A DNA stretch of 64,000 bases from JAEULH01 sp963805915 (GTDB taxonomy: Bacteria; Pseudomonadota; Alphaproteobacteria; Rhodospirillales; Defluviicoccaceae). This document shows, in pieces, positions 42,066 through 52,084 of this stretch. Under the pieces are notes generated by a model, which saw only the letters and a list, made by a program, of their open reading frames with translations, ran no database searches and was not told the DNA's origin. The DNA is taken from positions 124,001-188,000 of the forward strand of contig CAWDWD010000023.1 in NCBI GenBank assembly GCA_963805915.1, given 5' to 3'. Each line of letters begins with the position of its first letter. The stretch's first letter is position 1. A program made the position numbers and the translations under genes.

Positions 42066-44929
42066 CTACCGCTCGCGGAGGATCAGGCCCGGCGGCAAGG
42101 CCTCGCCGAACAGGCCGCCGCGCTCGGCCGCGGCCATCGGGACATGCGCGCGCAGCCGCGCGGTTCTCGCAGTGGATACCCCCAGCTTTTCCAGCTTGCC
42201 CGCGATCCGCGCCCGGAGGGACTTGTTGACGTCGAGGCCGCGATCGTCAACGACGCGCGCGGCCCTGAGGAACAGGGCCGCCATTTCGCTCAACTCCGCG
42301 TCCGCCCAGTCGAGCCTGGCGAACGCCTCGAAGGCGCGTTCGACCAGGGCGGGGGCGACGACGTCCTCGGGGCCGGCGTAAAGCGGCGCCCTGTTCAAAA
42401 GCAGTCCGAGCGCCGCGAGATAGGGTGCGCAGTGCTTGCCGGCGCGCGCGAGGGCGGCGGCCCGGTCGATATAGAGGCCGATCAGTTCGTCCTTGGTCGC
42501 GAGGTCGAGCCGCTCGAGCGCCCCGCTCATCCGGATCAGTTCCGGCGGCGGATTCGCCTGCCTTCGGATCTTGTCGAGCTCGTTCGCGAGAACGGCCCGC
42601 TGGCGCTCGCGCGAAAGCCCGCCCGCGACCCGACGCCAGAGGATGTACGCCTGGAGCGTGACCCTCTTGTTCGCAAAGCTGAGGCCCGGTTCGTTGAGCC
42701 GCCACAGAGCGTCGATGCGGGCCTCGTCTCCGCTCGCGCCGAACCCAGGCCGGAGCAGGAATCCCGCGAGCATCAGCCAGCTTTCCTCATGGTCCAGTGA
42801 CCGCCCGCGCTCGGTGGCGCAGGCCTCGAGGCTGGACCACAAGGAGCGGATCAGCACCGAATTCCACTCGCCCTTGGCGAGCTTCAGGGTCCGTTCGAGA
42901 CTCTGCAGGACCCGGCCGGTGGTCAACTTGTCGCGCCCGCCGTACTGCCGCGAAAACAGCCCCGTTACGGCCTCGCCGGCCGCGGCCATCGCCTCCGGCG
43001 GCGCATTCGGGCCGCTCGGCGCGGCCGCCGGGGGGCCGCCCGGCGAGTCGTGGCCGCCGTCGCGCCGTCCGGCTGTTCGTGCGCACGCAGATTGAATTCG
43101 AGCGGCCAGCTGAGGCGCTCGGCGGACCCGGTCGCGTGACACCGGATCTGGAGCAGGCCAAGCTCGCTGAGCTTGGCGCTGAGGCTCACCGGCATCGTCC
43201 GGCGGGCCTCGCCACCGGCGGAGGGTTCGACCCTGGCGATCGTCTCCAGAGGCGGCAGGAGATGCAGGTCCTCCACGCCGCTGGTCATGACGGCTCCGGC
43301 CTCGACATCGGCGTGCCGGGTTGACGAGTAGGCCTGGAACCGGACCAGCCGGTTGATCCGCAGCTCCATGACGAGATCGGCGATCTCGAAGGTCTTCTCC
43401 GGCGGCGCGTTGCGCGGCAGCACGCAAATGAGTACCGGGCCGGCGTCGCGGTTGCCGGCCGTGCCGCTAGTCGTGGTGCTGGCCGGGCCGCTTTGGGCTT
43501 CGAGAAAGATGGCCCGCGCCGCCCCCGCCTCGATTCGCGCCTTACCTGAGTGCACCAGCTTGCCGAAGCGCGCCGCGCCGCGGGCGACCGCCAGATCGGG
43601 CTGGTCGTTGTTCAGCGCGAGGGGCGGCGGACGGCCGATCCAGCGACCGATCTGCTCGGCGATGCGCCGGCGCGGCGGCTCCGGATACAGCGCGCCGCCA
43701 TTGAACAAGATGGCGTCGGGCGCCGGCCGGCCGCGTAGGAAGTAGGCGAGATGGCGCGTAATCGCGCTGTCGGTGGCGTACGGCAGTCCCCACTCCTTGA
43801 GCGCGGTCGCTCCACGCCGGGGGCCGGCGTTAGCGCCGCAGGCAGGGAAGAAGCCGTCGAGGACGATACGCTCGATGTCCGCGCGGGAGATCCGGGCCGA
43901 CCGCGTGGCCGCGAGCAGGCCCGAGCCGCGGCCCGGGATCGAGAGCTGGAAGTTCTCGTCAGCCGGTCCCGGAACGGACAGCGCGCGCTCCTTCATGTCG
44001 CGGCAGCGGGCGACGAGATGATCCCACTGATCGCCGGCAAGCCCGGCGGCGTCGCCATCGCTCAGGCCGGGTTCGAGCGCATGGGCGAGCGCCAGATCGA
44101 TATTGTCGCCGCCAAGCAAGATGTGCTCGCTGACCGCCAGGCGCTTGATGTGGGCGCCCGCGTCGCCGGCGGGACGTACCGCGAACAGGCTGAAATCGGA
44201 AGTCCCGCCGCCGATATCGACAACAAGGACGTGGCGAGCCGGGGTCGCGCCGCCCACCGGCGCCGGCGCGATGTCGCCGGCGAGTTCGTCCCAGGCGTCG
44301 CGCTCGCCGCCATGGCGCTCCAGCCAGGTGTAGAACGCCGCTTGCGGTTCCTCGAGAAGACGAACGGTCTCGGGAAACCCCGCCTGCCGCGCCGCCATCA
44401 AGGTCAGACGCTGCGCCGCGGCATCGAACGACGCCGGCACGGTGATGGTGATGTCCTGGGCATCGAATGCCCAGTCGGCGCCAAGCGCGGCGAAGCGGTC
44501 GTTCCAGGCGCCGCGAAAGTAGCTGAGAATGAGCGCGGAGGCATGGACCGGCGAGATTTTCGCCTCCGCGGCAATGTCCCTCGATCCCCACGGCAACAAC
44601 GCCGCCTCGCGATCGGCGCCGTGATGGCAAAGCCATGACTTGGCCGAATGGGCGACCCGGCCGGGCGCGTCGCGCGCCCTGTCGCGGGCGAACTGGCCCG
44701 CGATCCACGCACCGCCGCCGGCGGCCTTGCCGCGCATCCGTTCGCCGACGGCGTCTTCGGGAAGGTAGAGGAAAGACGGCAGCGTCGCCCGCTCGACGAG
44801 CGCCGAAGTCTGTTCCCACTGGGTAATCGGCAGGACCTCGGAGGCGGCGTCTCCGGCCAGCGGCACGAACGCCAGGACGGAATTGGTCGTGCCGAGGTCG
44901 ATGCCGATGCTGAAACGCGGCCTGGTCAT
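42066..44929 (-). pseudogene. Hsp70-family protein with C-terminal DUF3731 region, split by a frameshift
   Basis: The ATG at 44929 opens an Hsp70-like ATPase (SIGIDLGTTNSVLAFVPL; LVVDIGGGTSDFSLF) with an atypical, enlarged nucleotide domain (LSVPGPADENFQLSIPGRGS) instead of standard DnaK segments. At about 43040-43080, after FNLRAHEQPDG, the frame changes by one base, and the neighbouring frame continues through PEAMAAAGEAVTGLFSRQYG to LPPGLILRER at 42066. Joined, the product has about 954 residues, the size of Hsp70 proteins with a C-terminal DUF3731 domain. The joined length is one base short of a multiple of three. It follows a second Hsp70 gene and a DUF2760 gene on the same strand. Confidence 0.8.
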
Positions 44930-44963
44930 TCGGCGGGAGTGCCGGACACTCGCGCTCCGACGC

Positions 44964-46817
44964 TCACTCTGTCCGCACCTGAAACTCGACCTTCCAGCGG
45001 CGCTCGGAGTTGGTGTGCTTCATCCACAGCTCCAGCGTACCGACCTCGCTCACCCGTGGGTTGATCACGACCGGGACCGCCTGGCCCGCGGCAAAGCCCT
45101 CGACGGCGGGAAGCTCGACTTCGAGCTGGCCGGTTTCCTCGAGCTCGGCCGCCGCGTCGGGCAGGATGTCGCCGGCCTTATCGCCGCTGCGAACCTCCGA
45201 GGAGAAGAAGCGGAAGTCCGCCGGTTGGCCGGTGACGAGGCCAAATTCCCGGCCCTCGATCAACAGTTCGGTGCCTTCTTCCATGCCTTGCGGAACGACA
45301 CACAGCGCCTTGACCGGCGGAGTGAAGCCCGGCACGGCCGGCATCGAGGTCTCAAGGCCGATGTAGTAGGACCGCGCGGCGCCAGCCCGGATGCGGATGC
45401 CCTTGCCGGTGACGCGGTTGCGGCCATAGAACGATGCGCCCTTGGCCACCGCGAGATCGGGCTGAAAGCCGGCAAGCTCGCGGACCGGGCGATCGCCGTT
45501 CCACGCCGTCAGCAGATCGAGGACCCGTCGGCGCAAGGGCGCGGCCTTGAACACTCCGCCGTTGAACAGCACCGCCGTCGGCATCAGCAGCTCGCCGCGG
45601 CGCGCGTCCTCGCTCACCAGGGCGCTCAGGGTGTCACTTGCCCGGACGTTGGCGAGGCTGCGCGCGAGGAACCGTGCGAGATGCTTGCTGACCGCCGGAT
45701 CGGACGCATACGGCAGCCCGAACTCGCCGAGCCCGGCGCGCCGTGTTTCCGCCGGATGATCGCCAGCCGCCGTCGTCGGGAAGAAGCCGTCAAGGACGAT
45801 CCGCTCAAGTTGGCTCCGCTCGAGGGTGGTCGATACGGAGCCGGCGAACAGGCTCGAGCCGCGCGACGGGATCGCGATCGGCGCCTCGGCGAGGCCATCG
45901 TCCTCGAACAGCGCGATCTTGGCCTTGGCGGCGGCGTGAACGAGGGCGAGCAGCTGCCAGGAGTCGATCGCCGTGCCTGCCGCTTCCAGCTTGCTCTTCA
46001 AGGTGTAGGCGAGCGCCAGATCCATGTTGTCGCCGCCGAGGAGGATGTGCTCGCCGACGCTGATTCGCTCCAGATCGAGATCGCCGCCGCGCTCGTTGAC
46101 GGCGATCAGGCTGAAGTCAGCGGTGCCGCCGCCGACGTCGCACACGAGCACGATGTCGCCGGGACCGACCTGGCCGCGCCAATCCTTGCCCGCTTGGGCG
46201 GTCCACGCATAGAACGCCGCCAGCGGCTCTTCGAGCAGGATGACCGTCCCAAGGCCGGCGGCTTCGGCGGCTTCCGCGGTCAAGGTGCGGGCAACCTCGT
46301 CGAAGGAGGCGGGAACGGTCAGCACGATCTGAGCCTCGCCGAGCGCCCAGTCGCGGCCCTTGCGCCGCTCTGCGTAGGCCAAGCCCTCGCGCATGTGCTC
46401 GAGGTAGCGGCGCGAGCACTCGAACGGGGAGAGCTTTTCTTCCTCGATCGTCGATCGCCACGGCAGAACCGCCTGGCGCGGATCGATGTGGGGGTTCGAT
46501 AACCATGATTTGGCCGAGGTGACGAGACGCTCGGGGACCAGCGCGCCGTGGTCGCGGGCGAACTGGCCGACGATCGCGCCGTCGCCGGCGCCTCTGCCCG
46601 GGGTGTCGTCCCAGGGCAGCGTGAAGGCGCTCTCGGGGAACTCGGCCGCGTGGGGGATGTAAAGCGCGGACGGCAGGATCGATTGCTCACCGACCTGGTT
46701 GAGTGCGAGGATTTGGGTGACGTCGACCAGCTCGGTCTCATCGCTCGTAAGATCGGTGACGGCGATGGCGCTGTTGCTGGTCCCGAGGTCGACGCCGAGA
46801 CTATAACGATGGGTCAT
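44964..46817 (-). CDS. Hsp70-family chaperone-like protein (YegD-related)
   Basis: A 617-residue protein beginning MTHRYSLGVDLGTSNSAIAV, an actin/Hsp70-type ATPase. VCDVGGGTADFSLIAVNERG and GEHILLGGDNMDLALAYTL replace the DnaK motifs; the C-terminus is beta-rich (WKVEFQVRTE end) rather than a full peptide-binding domain with lid. It differs from HscA and DnaK and belongs to the subgroup always found beside a DUF3731 Hsp70 and DUF2760. The ATG at 46817 is preferred to a GTG at 46829. It starts 103 bp after the DUF2760 gene. Confidence 0.85.
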   Translation of the reverse strand: MTHRYSLGVDLGTSNSAIAVTDLTSDETELVDVTQILALNQVGEQSILPSALYIPHAAEFPESAFTLPWDDTPGRGAGDGAIVGQFARDHGALVPERLVTSAKSWLSNPHIDPRQAVLPWRSTIEEEKLSPFECSRRYLEHMREGLAYAERRKGRDWALGEAQIVLTVPASFDEVARTLTAEAAEAAGLGTVILLEEPLAAFYAWTAQAGKDWRGQVGPGDIVLVCDVGGGTADFSLIAVNERGGDLDLERISVGEHILLGGDNMDLALAYTLKSKLEAAGTAIDSWQLLALVHAAAKAKIALFEDDGLAEAPIAIPSRGSSLFAGSVSTTLERSQLERIVLDGFFPTTAAGDHPAETRRAGLGEFGLPYASDPAVSKHLARFLARSLANVRASDTLSALVSEDARRGELLMPTAVLFNGGVFKAAPLRRRVLDLLTAWNGDRPVRELAGFQPDLAVAKGASFYGRNRVTGKGIRIRAGAARSYYIGLETSMPAVPGFTPPVKALCVVPQGMEEGTELLIEGREFGLVTGQPADFRFFSSEVRSGDKAGDILPDAAAELEETGQLEVELPAVEGFAAGQAVPVVINPRVSEVGTLELWMKHTNSERRWKVEFQVRTE

Positions 46818-46919
46818 GCTCGGATTCACCTGATGTCGCTGACGTGGGAGGTCCGGTGAGGCTGAGACGGCGGCGGAGGGATCCGTCGCGGCCGGTCAAC
46901 CAGGTTATTCTGAGCCAAG

Positions 46920-47564
46920 CTATGTAAGCTCGACTTCGGCCGGTGCAATCGTCGGCAATTGGTCCTCGTCGCGGTTGAGCAGTCGCGGCAGGTTGACCGC
47001 CTCGGTTCTCCAGCCGCGATGGACGAGCGTACCGGTGAACGGCGGCTCGCCGCCGATCCTGCCGACGAGGCGATACTCGTCGGCGGCAAAGCCGGTGGGG
47101 ACCTCGATGCGCGCCCCCTCGTTTTCCTGGCGGACCGGCCGAATGCTCATGTGTTCTTTCAACGCCGACGCGCAGCCGTCGTGGACGACGCGCGCGGCCG
47201 CGCCGACCTGGGCGTCGCTATAGGCGGCGATGTCATCCATGAGGAAATCGACGAACCGGCCCTTGCGCTGAAGTGTTGCAAGAAAGTTCACGACCTCGGC
47301 GTCGGCCTGATTGGCGGCCGGCGGCGGAGCGACGGGTCTCGCCGCTTCGATGGCCGGGGGGTGCGGCGGGGCTGCGACGCCCGCGGGCCCGGCGCCTGGC
47401 TCGGGCCCGCGTTGGCGCGTGGCGACAATCGCGATGAGGGCGACGGCGGCGCATGCCGTTGTCGCCATCGAGAGCATGGCGTGGTAGGCCCCGGTTTCCG
47501 GCATCAGCGTCAGCGCCGAAAGGACCAGCGCCGCGATGGCGGCGATGATGGAGAGTATTCGCAT
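46920..47564 (-). CDS. DUF2760 membrane-anchored protein
   Basis: A 214-residue protein with two N-terminal membrane segments (MRILSIIAAIAALVLSALTL; AMLSMATTACAAVALIAIVA), a Pro/Ala-rich linker, then the DUF2760 core: NFLATLQRKGRFVDFLMDDI, DAQVGAAARVVHDGC, and IRPVRQENEGARIEVPTGF. DUF2760 is almost always encoded next to Hsp70-like genes, as here, and its function is unknown. The ATG at 47564 is favoured because the membrane segment begins there. It heads the three-gene cluster with the two Hsp70 genes. Confidence 0.85.
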   Translation of the reverse strand: MRILSIIAAIAALVLSALTLMPETGAYHAMLSMATTACAAVALIAIVATRQRGPEPGAGPAGVAAPPHPPAIEAARPVAPPPAANQADAEVVNFLATLQRKGRFVDFLMDDIAAYSDAQVGAAARVVHDGCASALKEHMSIRPVRQENEGARIEVPTGFAADEYRLVGRIGGEPPFTGTLVHRGWRTEAVNLPRLLNRDEDQLPTIAPAEVELT

Positions 47565-47739
47565 GGCGGTGTCCCGTGCGTCGTTGTTGTGATTATGCTG
47601 AAGGTGCCGCAGCAAGGCGTAGGGGGGAACCTGCAACGGGACGGGCCGGCTTACAAGCCTGTCGTTCGCCGGTCCGGCGTGGCCCGCCGGGGCGGTTCGC
47701 GAAGGCGCGGGATTTTGCTAGCCGTTTTATCCGCTCGCC

Positions 47740-48267
47740 TTAACCGCTGTAGGTTTCACAGACCGCACGGAACAGGCTGCTGTCACGGCGCATCGGCGCC
47801 CAGGCCTTGTCAGGCGGGAGTGCGTCGCCGAGCGCGGTCAGGCGCTCGCTGACATCGGCGCGGCGCCCATTGCGGCAATCGATCAGGATCAGCGCGCGCC
47901 GCGCCGGGATGAATCTCTCGATGAGGACCAACTCAACGAGCGTGTAGCCGGGAAAGCGCTCATTCGAGCGGATCTGGACGCGGTCGATCGCGACCATTCG
48001 ATCGACCTGAGGAAACAGGAATGTCCACGGCTGCCAGAAGATGGTCCTGGGAATCTTCTCGATGACCTCGACCCCCTGGGGCAAGGCCTCCGCCGTCCGC
48101 CAAGCCCAGGAGTAGGCGTTCCAGACCGTGTAGCTCAGCATCACCGCGCCGACGACAAGCGGAATCAGGACGCGCGGGGGCCGGCGACGGATGGCGCGAA
48201 AGACCAGCCACGTAAAGGCCCCGGCGAAGCCGGCGACGAAGAGGGTCGCGAGAAGATCGAACGCCAC
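47740..48267 (-). CDS. hypothetical membrane protein
   Basis: A 175-residue protein with two N-terminal hydrophobic segments (LLATLFVAGFAGAFTWLVF; VLIPLVVGAVMLSYTVW) and a soluble remainder containing WQPWTFLFPQVDRMVAIDRV and LILIDCRNGRRADVSE. I do not recognise the family. It lies on the same strand between the DUF294 regulator (17 bp upstream) and the DUF2760 gene (175 bp downstream). Its short distance from the DUF294 gene suggests it may be co-transcribed with that gene. Confidence 0.55.
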   Translation of the reverse strand: MAFDLLATLFVAGFAGAFTWLVFRAIRRRPPRVLIPLVVGAVMLSYTVWNAYSWAWRTAEALPQGVEVIEKIPRTIFWQPWTFLFPQVDRMVAIDRVQIRSNERFPGYTLVELVLIERFIPARRALILIDCRNGRRADVSERLTALGDALPPDKAWAPMRRDSSLFRAVCETYSG

Positions 48268-48284
48268 GTCGGTTCAGCCTTTTG

Positions 48285-50141
48285 TCAACGCCCGTACGTG
48301 TAGGCGAGGTTCGATTGCATCGTGCGGATGATAAGGAACGCTTCGCGCAGGTGCTGCCGCTCGATCCGCGACAGATCCTTCGGCGAAAGGAAGTTGTCGG
48401 GCGCCCGGCCGAGCTTGATGTTGCGCGACTGGTGCTTGAGCCGAAGGATCGAGAGGAACTCGAAGGCGTCGATCAGGTCGTGCATTCCCGCTTCGCTGAC
48501 GACCCCCGCCTTGCGTGCCTCGACCAGGCGGTCGCGGGTGTTGACCGACCTGACTCCGGCGCGCATGGCGTGGATGCGGGCCATGTCGATGATCGGTACG
48601 GTGCCTTGGAGTTTCAAATCCAGCTTGCTGTCGTGCTCTCCTCCGCGGATGAGGACGAAGTTGCGCAGAAACCCCAGGGGCGGGACATGCTTAAGCGCGT
48701 TGCCCGCCATGTGAGCGACGAAAAGGCTGTTGATCCGGGCTTTTGCGAACGTCACCCGTTGCAGTTCATCGAAAAGGCGCGTTTCGCCGCGGATCGGCCG
48801 CAGGTCGAACATCACGCTCGCCAGCATTTGCGCCTCGGGCTCGGGCTCTTCGATCCACGAGGCGAAATAGCGCAGCCACACAGCCAACGGCTGGCGCCAT
48901 TTCGGCGTCGTCGCCATCATGTCGCCGGGACAGTAGACGTAGCCGCAGGCGTTCAGACCGTCGCAGACGAAGCGGGCGATATCCTCGAAGTAGCCGCCAT
49001 GGACGCGCGCCTCGAAGCGGTCGTCGATGAGCAGGCAGTTGTCCTGATCGGTGATACCCGCCTGCTCCTGGCGCGCTTGCGATCCGCTGCCGAGCCAAAC
49101 GTAGGGCACGGGTGGGGGGCCGAACCGCTCCTCCGCCAATTGCAGGAGGCGGTAGGTGGTGACGTCGGCGATAGTCGTGATCGTCAGTCCGACCCTGTGG
49201 GCCGAAACACCGGTATCGACGAGCATGACGAGCAGCTGGGGAACCTGCGCGACCGCCTCGGCAAGACTTGTCGGCGTCGGCCGGCCCAGGATGATGCCGC
49301 TGAGATAGCCGGGATTGTTGATGGTTCGGCGCAAGGTATCGGTATTGGTGACGACACCGACCAGCCGGCCATTGTCGGTCACCGGTAGGTGCCGGACGGT
49401 GCGCTGGCGCATGGCCAGAAGCGCGTCATAGGCGAGTTGGCCGGCTTCCAATGTTATCGGCCGCGGGGTCATGGCCGCCGTCACCGGCGCTTGCGCGGAG
49501 AGGCCCTCGGCGACGACCCGGTCGCGCAGGTCCGCGTTGGTGATGATTCCGGCGAGCGTGCCGCCGTCGGTGACCGGCAAACACGAAATCTTGTGCTCGC
49601 GCATGAGCGCCGCCGCCTCGCGAACAAGCCGTCCGGCATCGATCGACACCGGCTCGGGCGTCATCAGGTCGCGGATGCGGAGCGCGATCAGGTTGCTCTG
49701 GTATTCGGCGCTGACGCTGTTGTCGGCGTGGCCGAGGGTTTGGCTGGCGCCGCCGACGGGGGTGAAAAAGCGGTCGAACTCGGGATGGTCGAGCTTGAGC
49801 CGGGTGAACGTCGCGTCGGCGATGAGATAAAGGGTGCTGGCCTCGAGAGCGGTCGCCTGGAACATGGCGCAACCATCACTCACAAGGGCGCGAAGGCCGA
49901 AGGTCTGCCCTTCCAGACGCTGCGCCCAAACCTCGCCGTGGAGGCTGCGGAGTTCGATCTTGCCCGAGCGGACCAGGTACAGAGCGCTGAGGTGTTGGCG
50001 CGGTTTGACGACGGTTGCGTCTCTTGGCGCGGGGACGATCGTGATCGCCGTCGCGAGAGCATCAAGCGCGCCCGCCGGCAAGGCGTCGAAGGGCTGGGTG
50101 ACAGCGAGAAAACCCCGGATCTCGGCGAGATTGGCATCCAT
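48285..50141 (-). CDS. cNMP-binding/CBS/DUF294 nucleotidyltransferase-like regulator
   Basis: A 618-residue signalling protein. Order: a cyclic-nucleotide-binding-like domain (about residues 15-125, LYLVRSGKIELRSLHGE), paired CBS domains (about 155-275, with REHKISCLPVTDGGTLAGII and RTVRHLPVTDNGRLVGVV), a DUF294 nucleotidyltransferase-like domain (VWLGSGSQARQEQAGITDQD) and its C-terminal DUF294_C part. Such proteins commonly sit beside DUF4212-SSS symporter genes and sometimes carry or precede an exonuclease gene. It probably senses adenine nucleotides and controls the symporter or acetate use. A strong hairpin separates it from the symporter gene. No exonuclease gene is here. Confidence 0.85.
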   Translation of the reverse strand: MDANLAEIRGFLAVTQPFDALPAGALDALATAITIVPAPRDATVVKPRQHLSALYLVRSGKIELRSLHGEVWAQRLEGQTFGLRALVSDGCAMFQATALEASTLYLIADATFTRLKLDHPEFDRFFTPVGGASQTLGHADNSVSAEYQSNLIALRIRDLMTPEPVSIDAGRLVREAAALMREHKISCLPVTDGGTLAGIITNADLRDRVVAEGLSAQAPVTAAMTPRPITLEAGQLAYDALLAMRQRTVRHLPVTDNGRLVGVVTNTDTLRRTINNPGYLSGIILGRPTPTSLAEAVAQVPQLLVMLVDTGVSAHRVGLTITTIADVTTYRLLQLAEERFGPPPVPYVWLGSGSQARQEQAGITDQDNCLLIDDRFEARVHGGYFEDIARFVCDGLNACGYVYCPGDMMATTPKWRQPLAVWLRYFASWIEEPEPEAQMLASVMFDLRPIRGETRLFDELQRVTFAKARINSLFVAHMAGNALKHVPPLGFLRNFVLIRGGEHDSKLDLKLQGTVPIIDMARIHAMRAGVRSVNTRDRLVEARKAGVVSEAGMHDLIDAFEFLSILRLKHQSRNIKLGRAPDNFLSPKDLSRIERQHLREAFLIIRTMQSNLAYTYGR

Positions 50142-50212
50142 CGGAGAGCATCCAGCAAGGAGCCGCCGCGTCGTGACCTGCTACGCCGCATGGTCGTTGC
50201 GGAACAAGAAGT

Positions 50213-50240
50213 GGACCCCGCCGCTGGGCGGGGTCCTTTT
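50213..50240 (+). terminator. strong GC hairpin between the symporter and DUF294 genes
   Basis: GGACCCCGCC (50213-50222), loop GCTG and GGCGGGGTCC (50227-50236) form a perfect 10-bp stem followed by TTTT on the plus strand. Both neighbouring genes run on the minus strand, where the trailing sequence ACTTCTTG is only weakly U-rich. It may reduce read-through from the symporter gene into the regulator gene. Confidence 0.55.
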
Positions 50241-50293
50241 CCTTGTACGCCCGGGAAAAAGGCGATGCCAGTTTCCCGTTTCGGTTCAGCCGT

Positions 50294-52072
50294 TCAGTGG
50301 CTGAGCGCCGTTGCCGCGCCCCTCGGCACGCGGATGTCCTCCACGAGCTGTTGAATATGCTCCGGCGGCGCCACGGTCGCGCGCGAGACGACATATGCGA
50401 CCGCGAAGTTGAGCATGGCGCCGACGGCGCCGAAGGCCTCCGGCGAGATACCGAGGATCCAGTTGGCCGGCAGGTTTGGCGCCATGTTGGTTCCGGGGAT
50501 GAAGAACCAACCCTTGAACCAGAAGATATAGACGATCGTGACGGTGATGCCTGCCAGCATTCCGAAGATCGCGCCCTTGTCATTGCAGCGCTTGTCGAAG
50601 ATCCCGAGCATGATCGCGGGGAAGATCGACGATGCGGCGAGACCGAAGGCCAGCGCCACGACCTGGGCCGCAAAACCGGGCGGATTGAGGCCCAGATAGC
50701 CGGCGACGATGATCGCGCCGGTCATGGCGATGCGCGCGCCCATGAGCTCGCCCTTCTCGGAGATCCCCTTCATGAACACGCCCTTCAGGAGATCGTGGGA
50801 GATGGCGGACGAAATCGCCAGCAGCAGGCCGGCCGCTGTCGACAAGGCCGCCGCCAAGCCGCCGGCGGCGACAAGCGCGATGACCCAGTTCGGCAGCCCC
50901 GCGATCTGCGGGTTGGCGAGCACGATGATGTCCCGGTCAAGGGTGACCATTTCGCTGCCTTTCCAGCCGAACTGTTCGGCCTTGGCGGCGAACGTTTTGT
51001 TGGTATCATCGTAGTACTGTATCCGCCCGTCGTCGTTCTTGTCTTTCCACTCGAGCAGGCCGGTCTTTTCCCAGTCGGTGAACCATTGCGGCCGCTCGGC
51101 GTACACCAGATTGCCATCCGGCGAGCCGACTTCACCGGTCTGGATCGTGTCGACCAGATTAAGCCGCGCCATCGCGCCGACGGCCGGCGCGGTGGTGTAG
51201 AGCAGCGCGATGAAGACCAGCGCCCAACCGGCCGACGAGCGCGCGTCGCGGACCCTGGGGACGGTGAAAAAGCGGATGATCACGTGCGGCAGCCCGGCGG
51301 TGCCGATCATCAACGACAGCGTGTAAAGGACGAGATTAAGGGTGGTCGTCTTTTGCGCGGTGTACTCGGCAAACCCGAGATCGGTGATCGTGCCGTTGAG
51401 TTTGGTCAGCAGCGGCACGCCATCCTTGACCGTGTCGCTGAACAACCCGATCTGCGGGATGACCGAGCCGGTCAGCGCCAGCGAAATGAAGATCGCGGGG
51501 ATGGTGTAGGCGAGGATCAAAACGACGTACTGGGCGATCTGGGTGTAAGTAATTCCCTTCATGCCGCCGAGCACGGCGTAGACGAAGACGATCGCCATGC
51601 CGATGTACAGGCCGGTGTCATAGGGTACTTCGAGGAACCGCGAGAAGGCGACGCCGACGCCCTTCATCTGGCCGATGACGTAGGTGACCGACATGATGAT
51701 CAGGCAGATTACGGCGACGATGCGCGCGCCCTGCGAGTAGAAGCGATCGCCGATGAACTCCGGCACAGTGAACTTGCCGAACTTGCGCAGATACGGCGCG
51801 AGCAGGAGCGCCAGCAAGACGTAGCCGCCAGTCCAGCCCATCAGGAACAGCGACGCGTCGTAGCCCATGAAGGCGATCAGGCCGGCCATGGAGATGAACG
51901 ACGCGGCCGACATCCAGTCCGCGGCCGTCGCCATGCCGTTGGCGACAGGGTTGATGCCGCGACCCGCGGCGTAGAATTCACTGGTGGTTGTGGCTTTTGC
52001 GTAAATGGCAATGCCGAAGTAAATCGCGAACGTGCCTCCGACAAAGAGCCACGTCAGAGTTGTTAGGTCCAT
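50294..52072 (-). CDS. sodium:solute symporter, acetate (ActP-like, VC_2705) type
   Basis: A 592-residue solute:sodium symporter with about thirteen hydrophobic segments, beginning MDLTTLTWLFVGGTFAIYF. It contains SFISMAGLIAFMGYDASLFL, FTVPEFIGDRFYSQGAR and a characteristic long loop around PQWFTDWEKTGLLEWKDKND. Acetate or another short carboxylate is the likely substrate of this subgroup. It requires a DUF4212 small partner, which is the gene immediately upstream (12 bp). A hairpin follows, then the DUF294 regulator gene. Confidence 0.88.
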   Translation of the reverse strand: MDLTTLTWLFVGGTFAIYFGIAIYAKATTTSEFYAAGRGINPVANGMATAADWMSAASFISMAGLIAFMGYDASLFLMGWTGGYVLLALLLAPYLRKFGKFTVPEFIGDRFYSQGARIVAVICLIIMSVTYVIGQMKGVGVAFSRFLEVPYDTGLYIGMAIVFVYAVLGGMKGITYTQIAQYVVLILAYTIPAIFISLALTGSVIPQIGLFSDTVKDGVPLLTKLNGTITDLGFAEYTAQKTTTLNLVLYTLSLMIGTAGLPHVIIRFFTVPRVRDARSSAGWALVFIALLYTTAPAVGAMARLNLVDTIQTGEVGSPDGNLVYAERPQWFTDWEKTGLLEWKDKNDDGRIQYYDDTNKTFAAKAEQFGWKGSEMVTLDRDIIVLANPQIAGLPNWVIALVAAGGLAAALSTAAGLLLAISSAISHDLLKGVFMKGISEKGELMGARIAMTGAIIVAGYLGLNPPGFAAQVVALAFGLAASSIFPAIMLGIFDKRCNDKGAIFGMLAGITVTIVYIFWFKGWFFIPGTNMAPNLPANWILGISPEAFGAVGAMLNFAVAYVVSRATVAPPEHIQQLVEDIRVPRGAATALSH

Positions 52073-52084
52073 CAGTCCGATCCT

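Noticed and set aside
44883..46502. 539-codon open frame opposite the second Hsp70 gene
   Set aside because: Antisense to conserved Hsp70 motifs; no family features.
50243..52066. 607-codon open frame on the plus strand opposite the symporter
   Set aside because: The translation is low-complexity (Arg, Asp, Gln-rich) with no membrane or enzymatic motifs, while the opposite strand encodes a clear SSS transporter.
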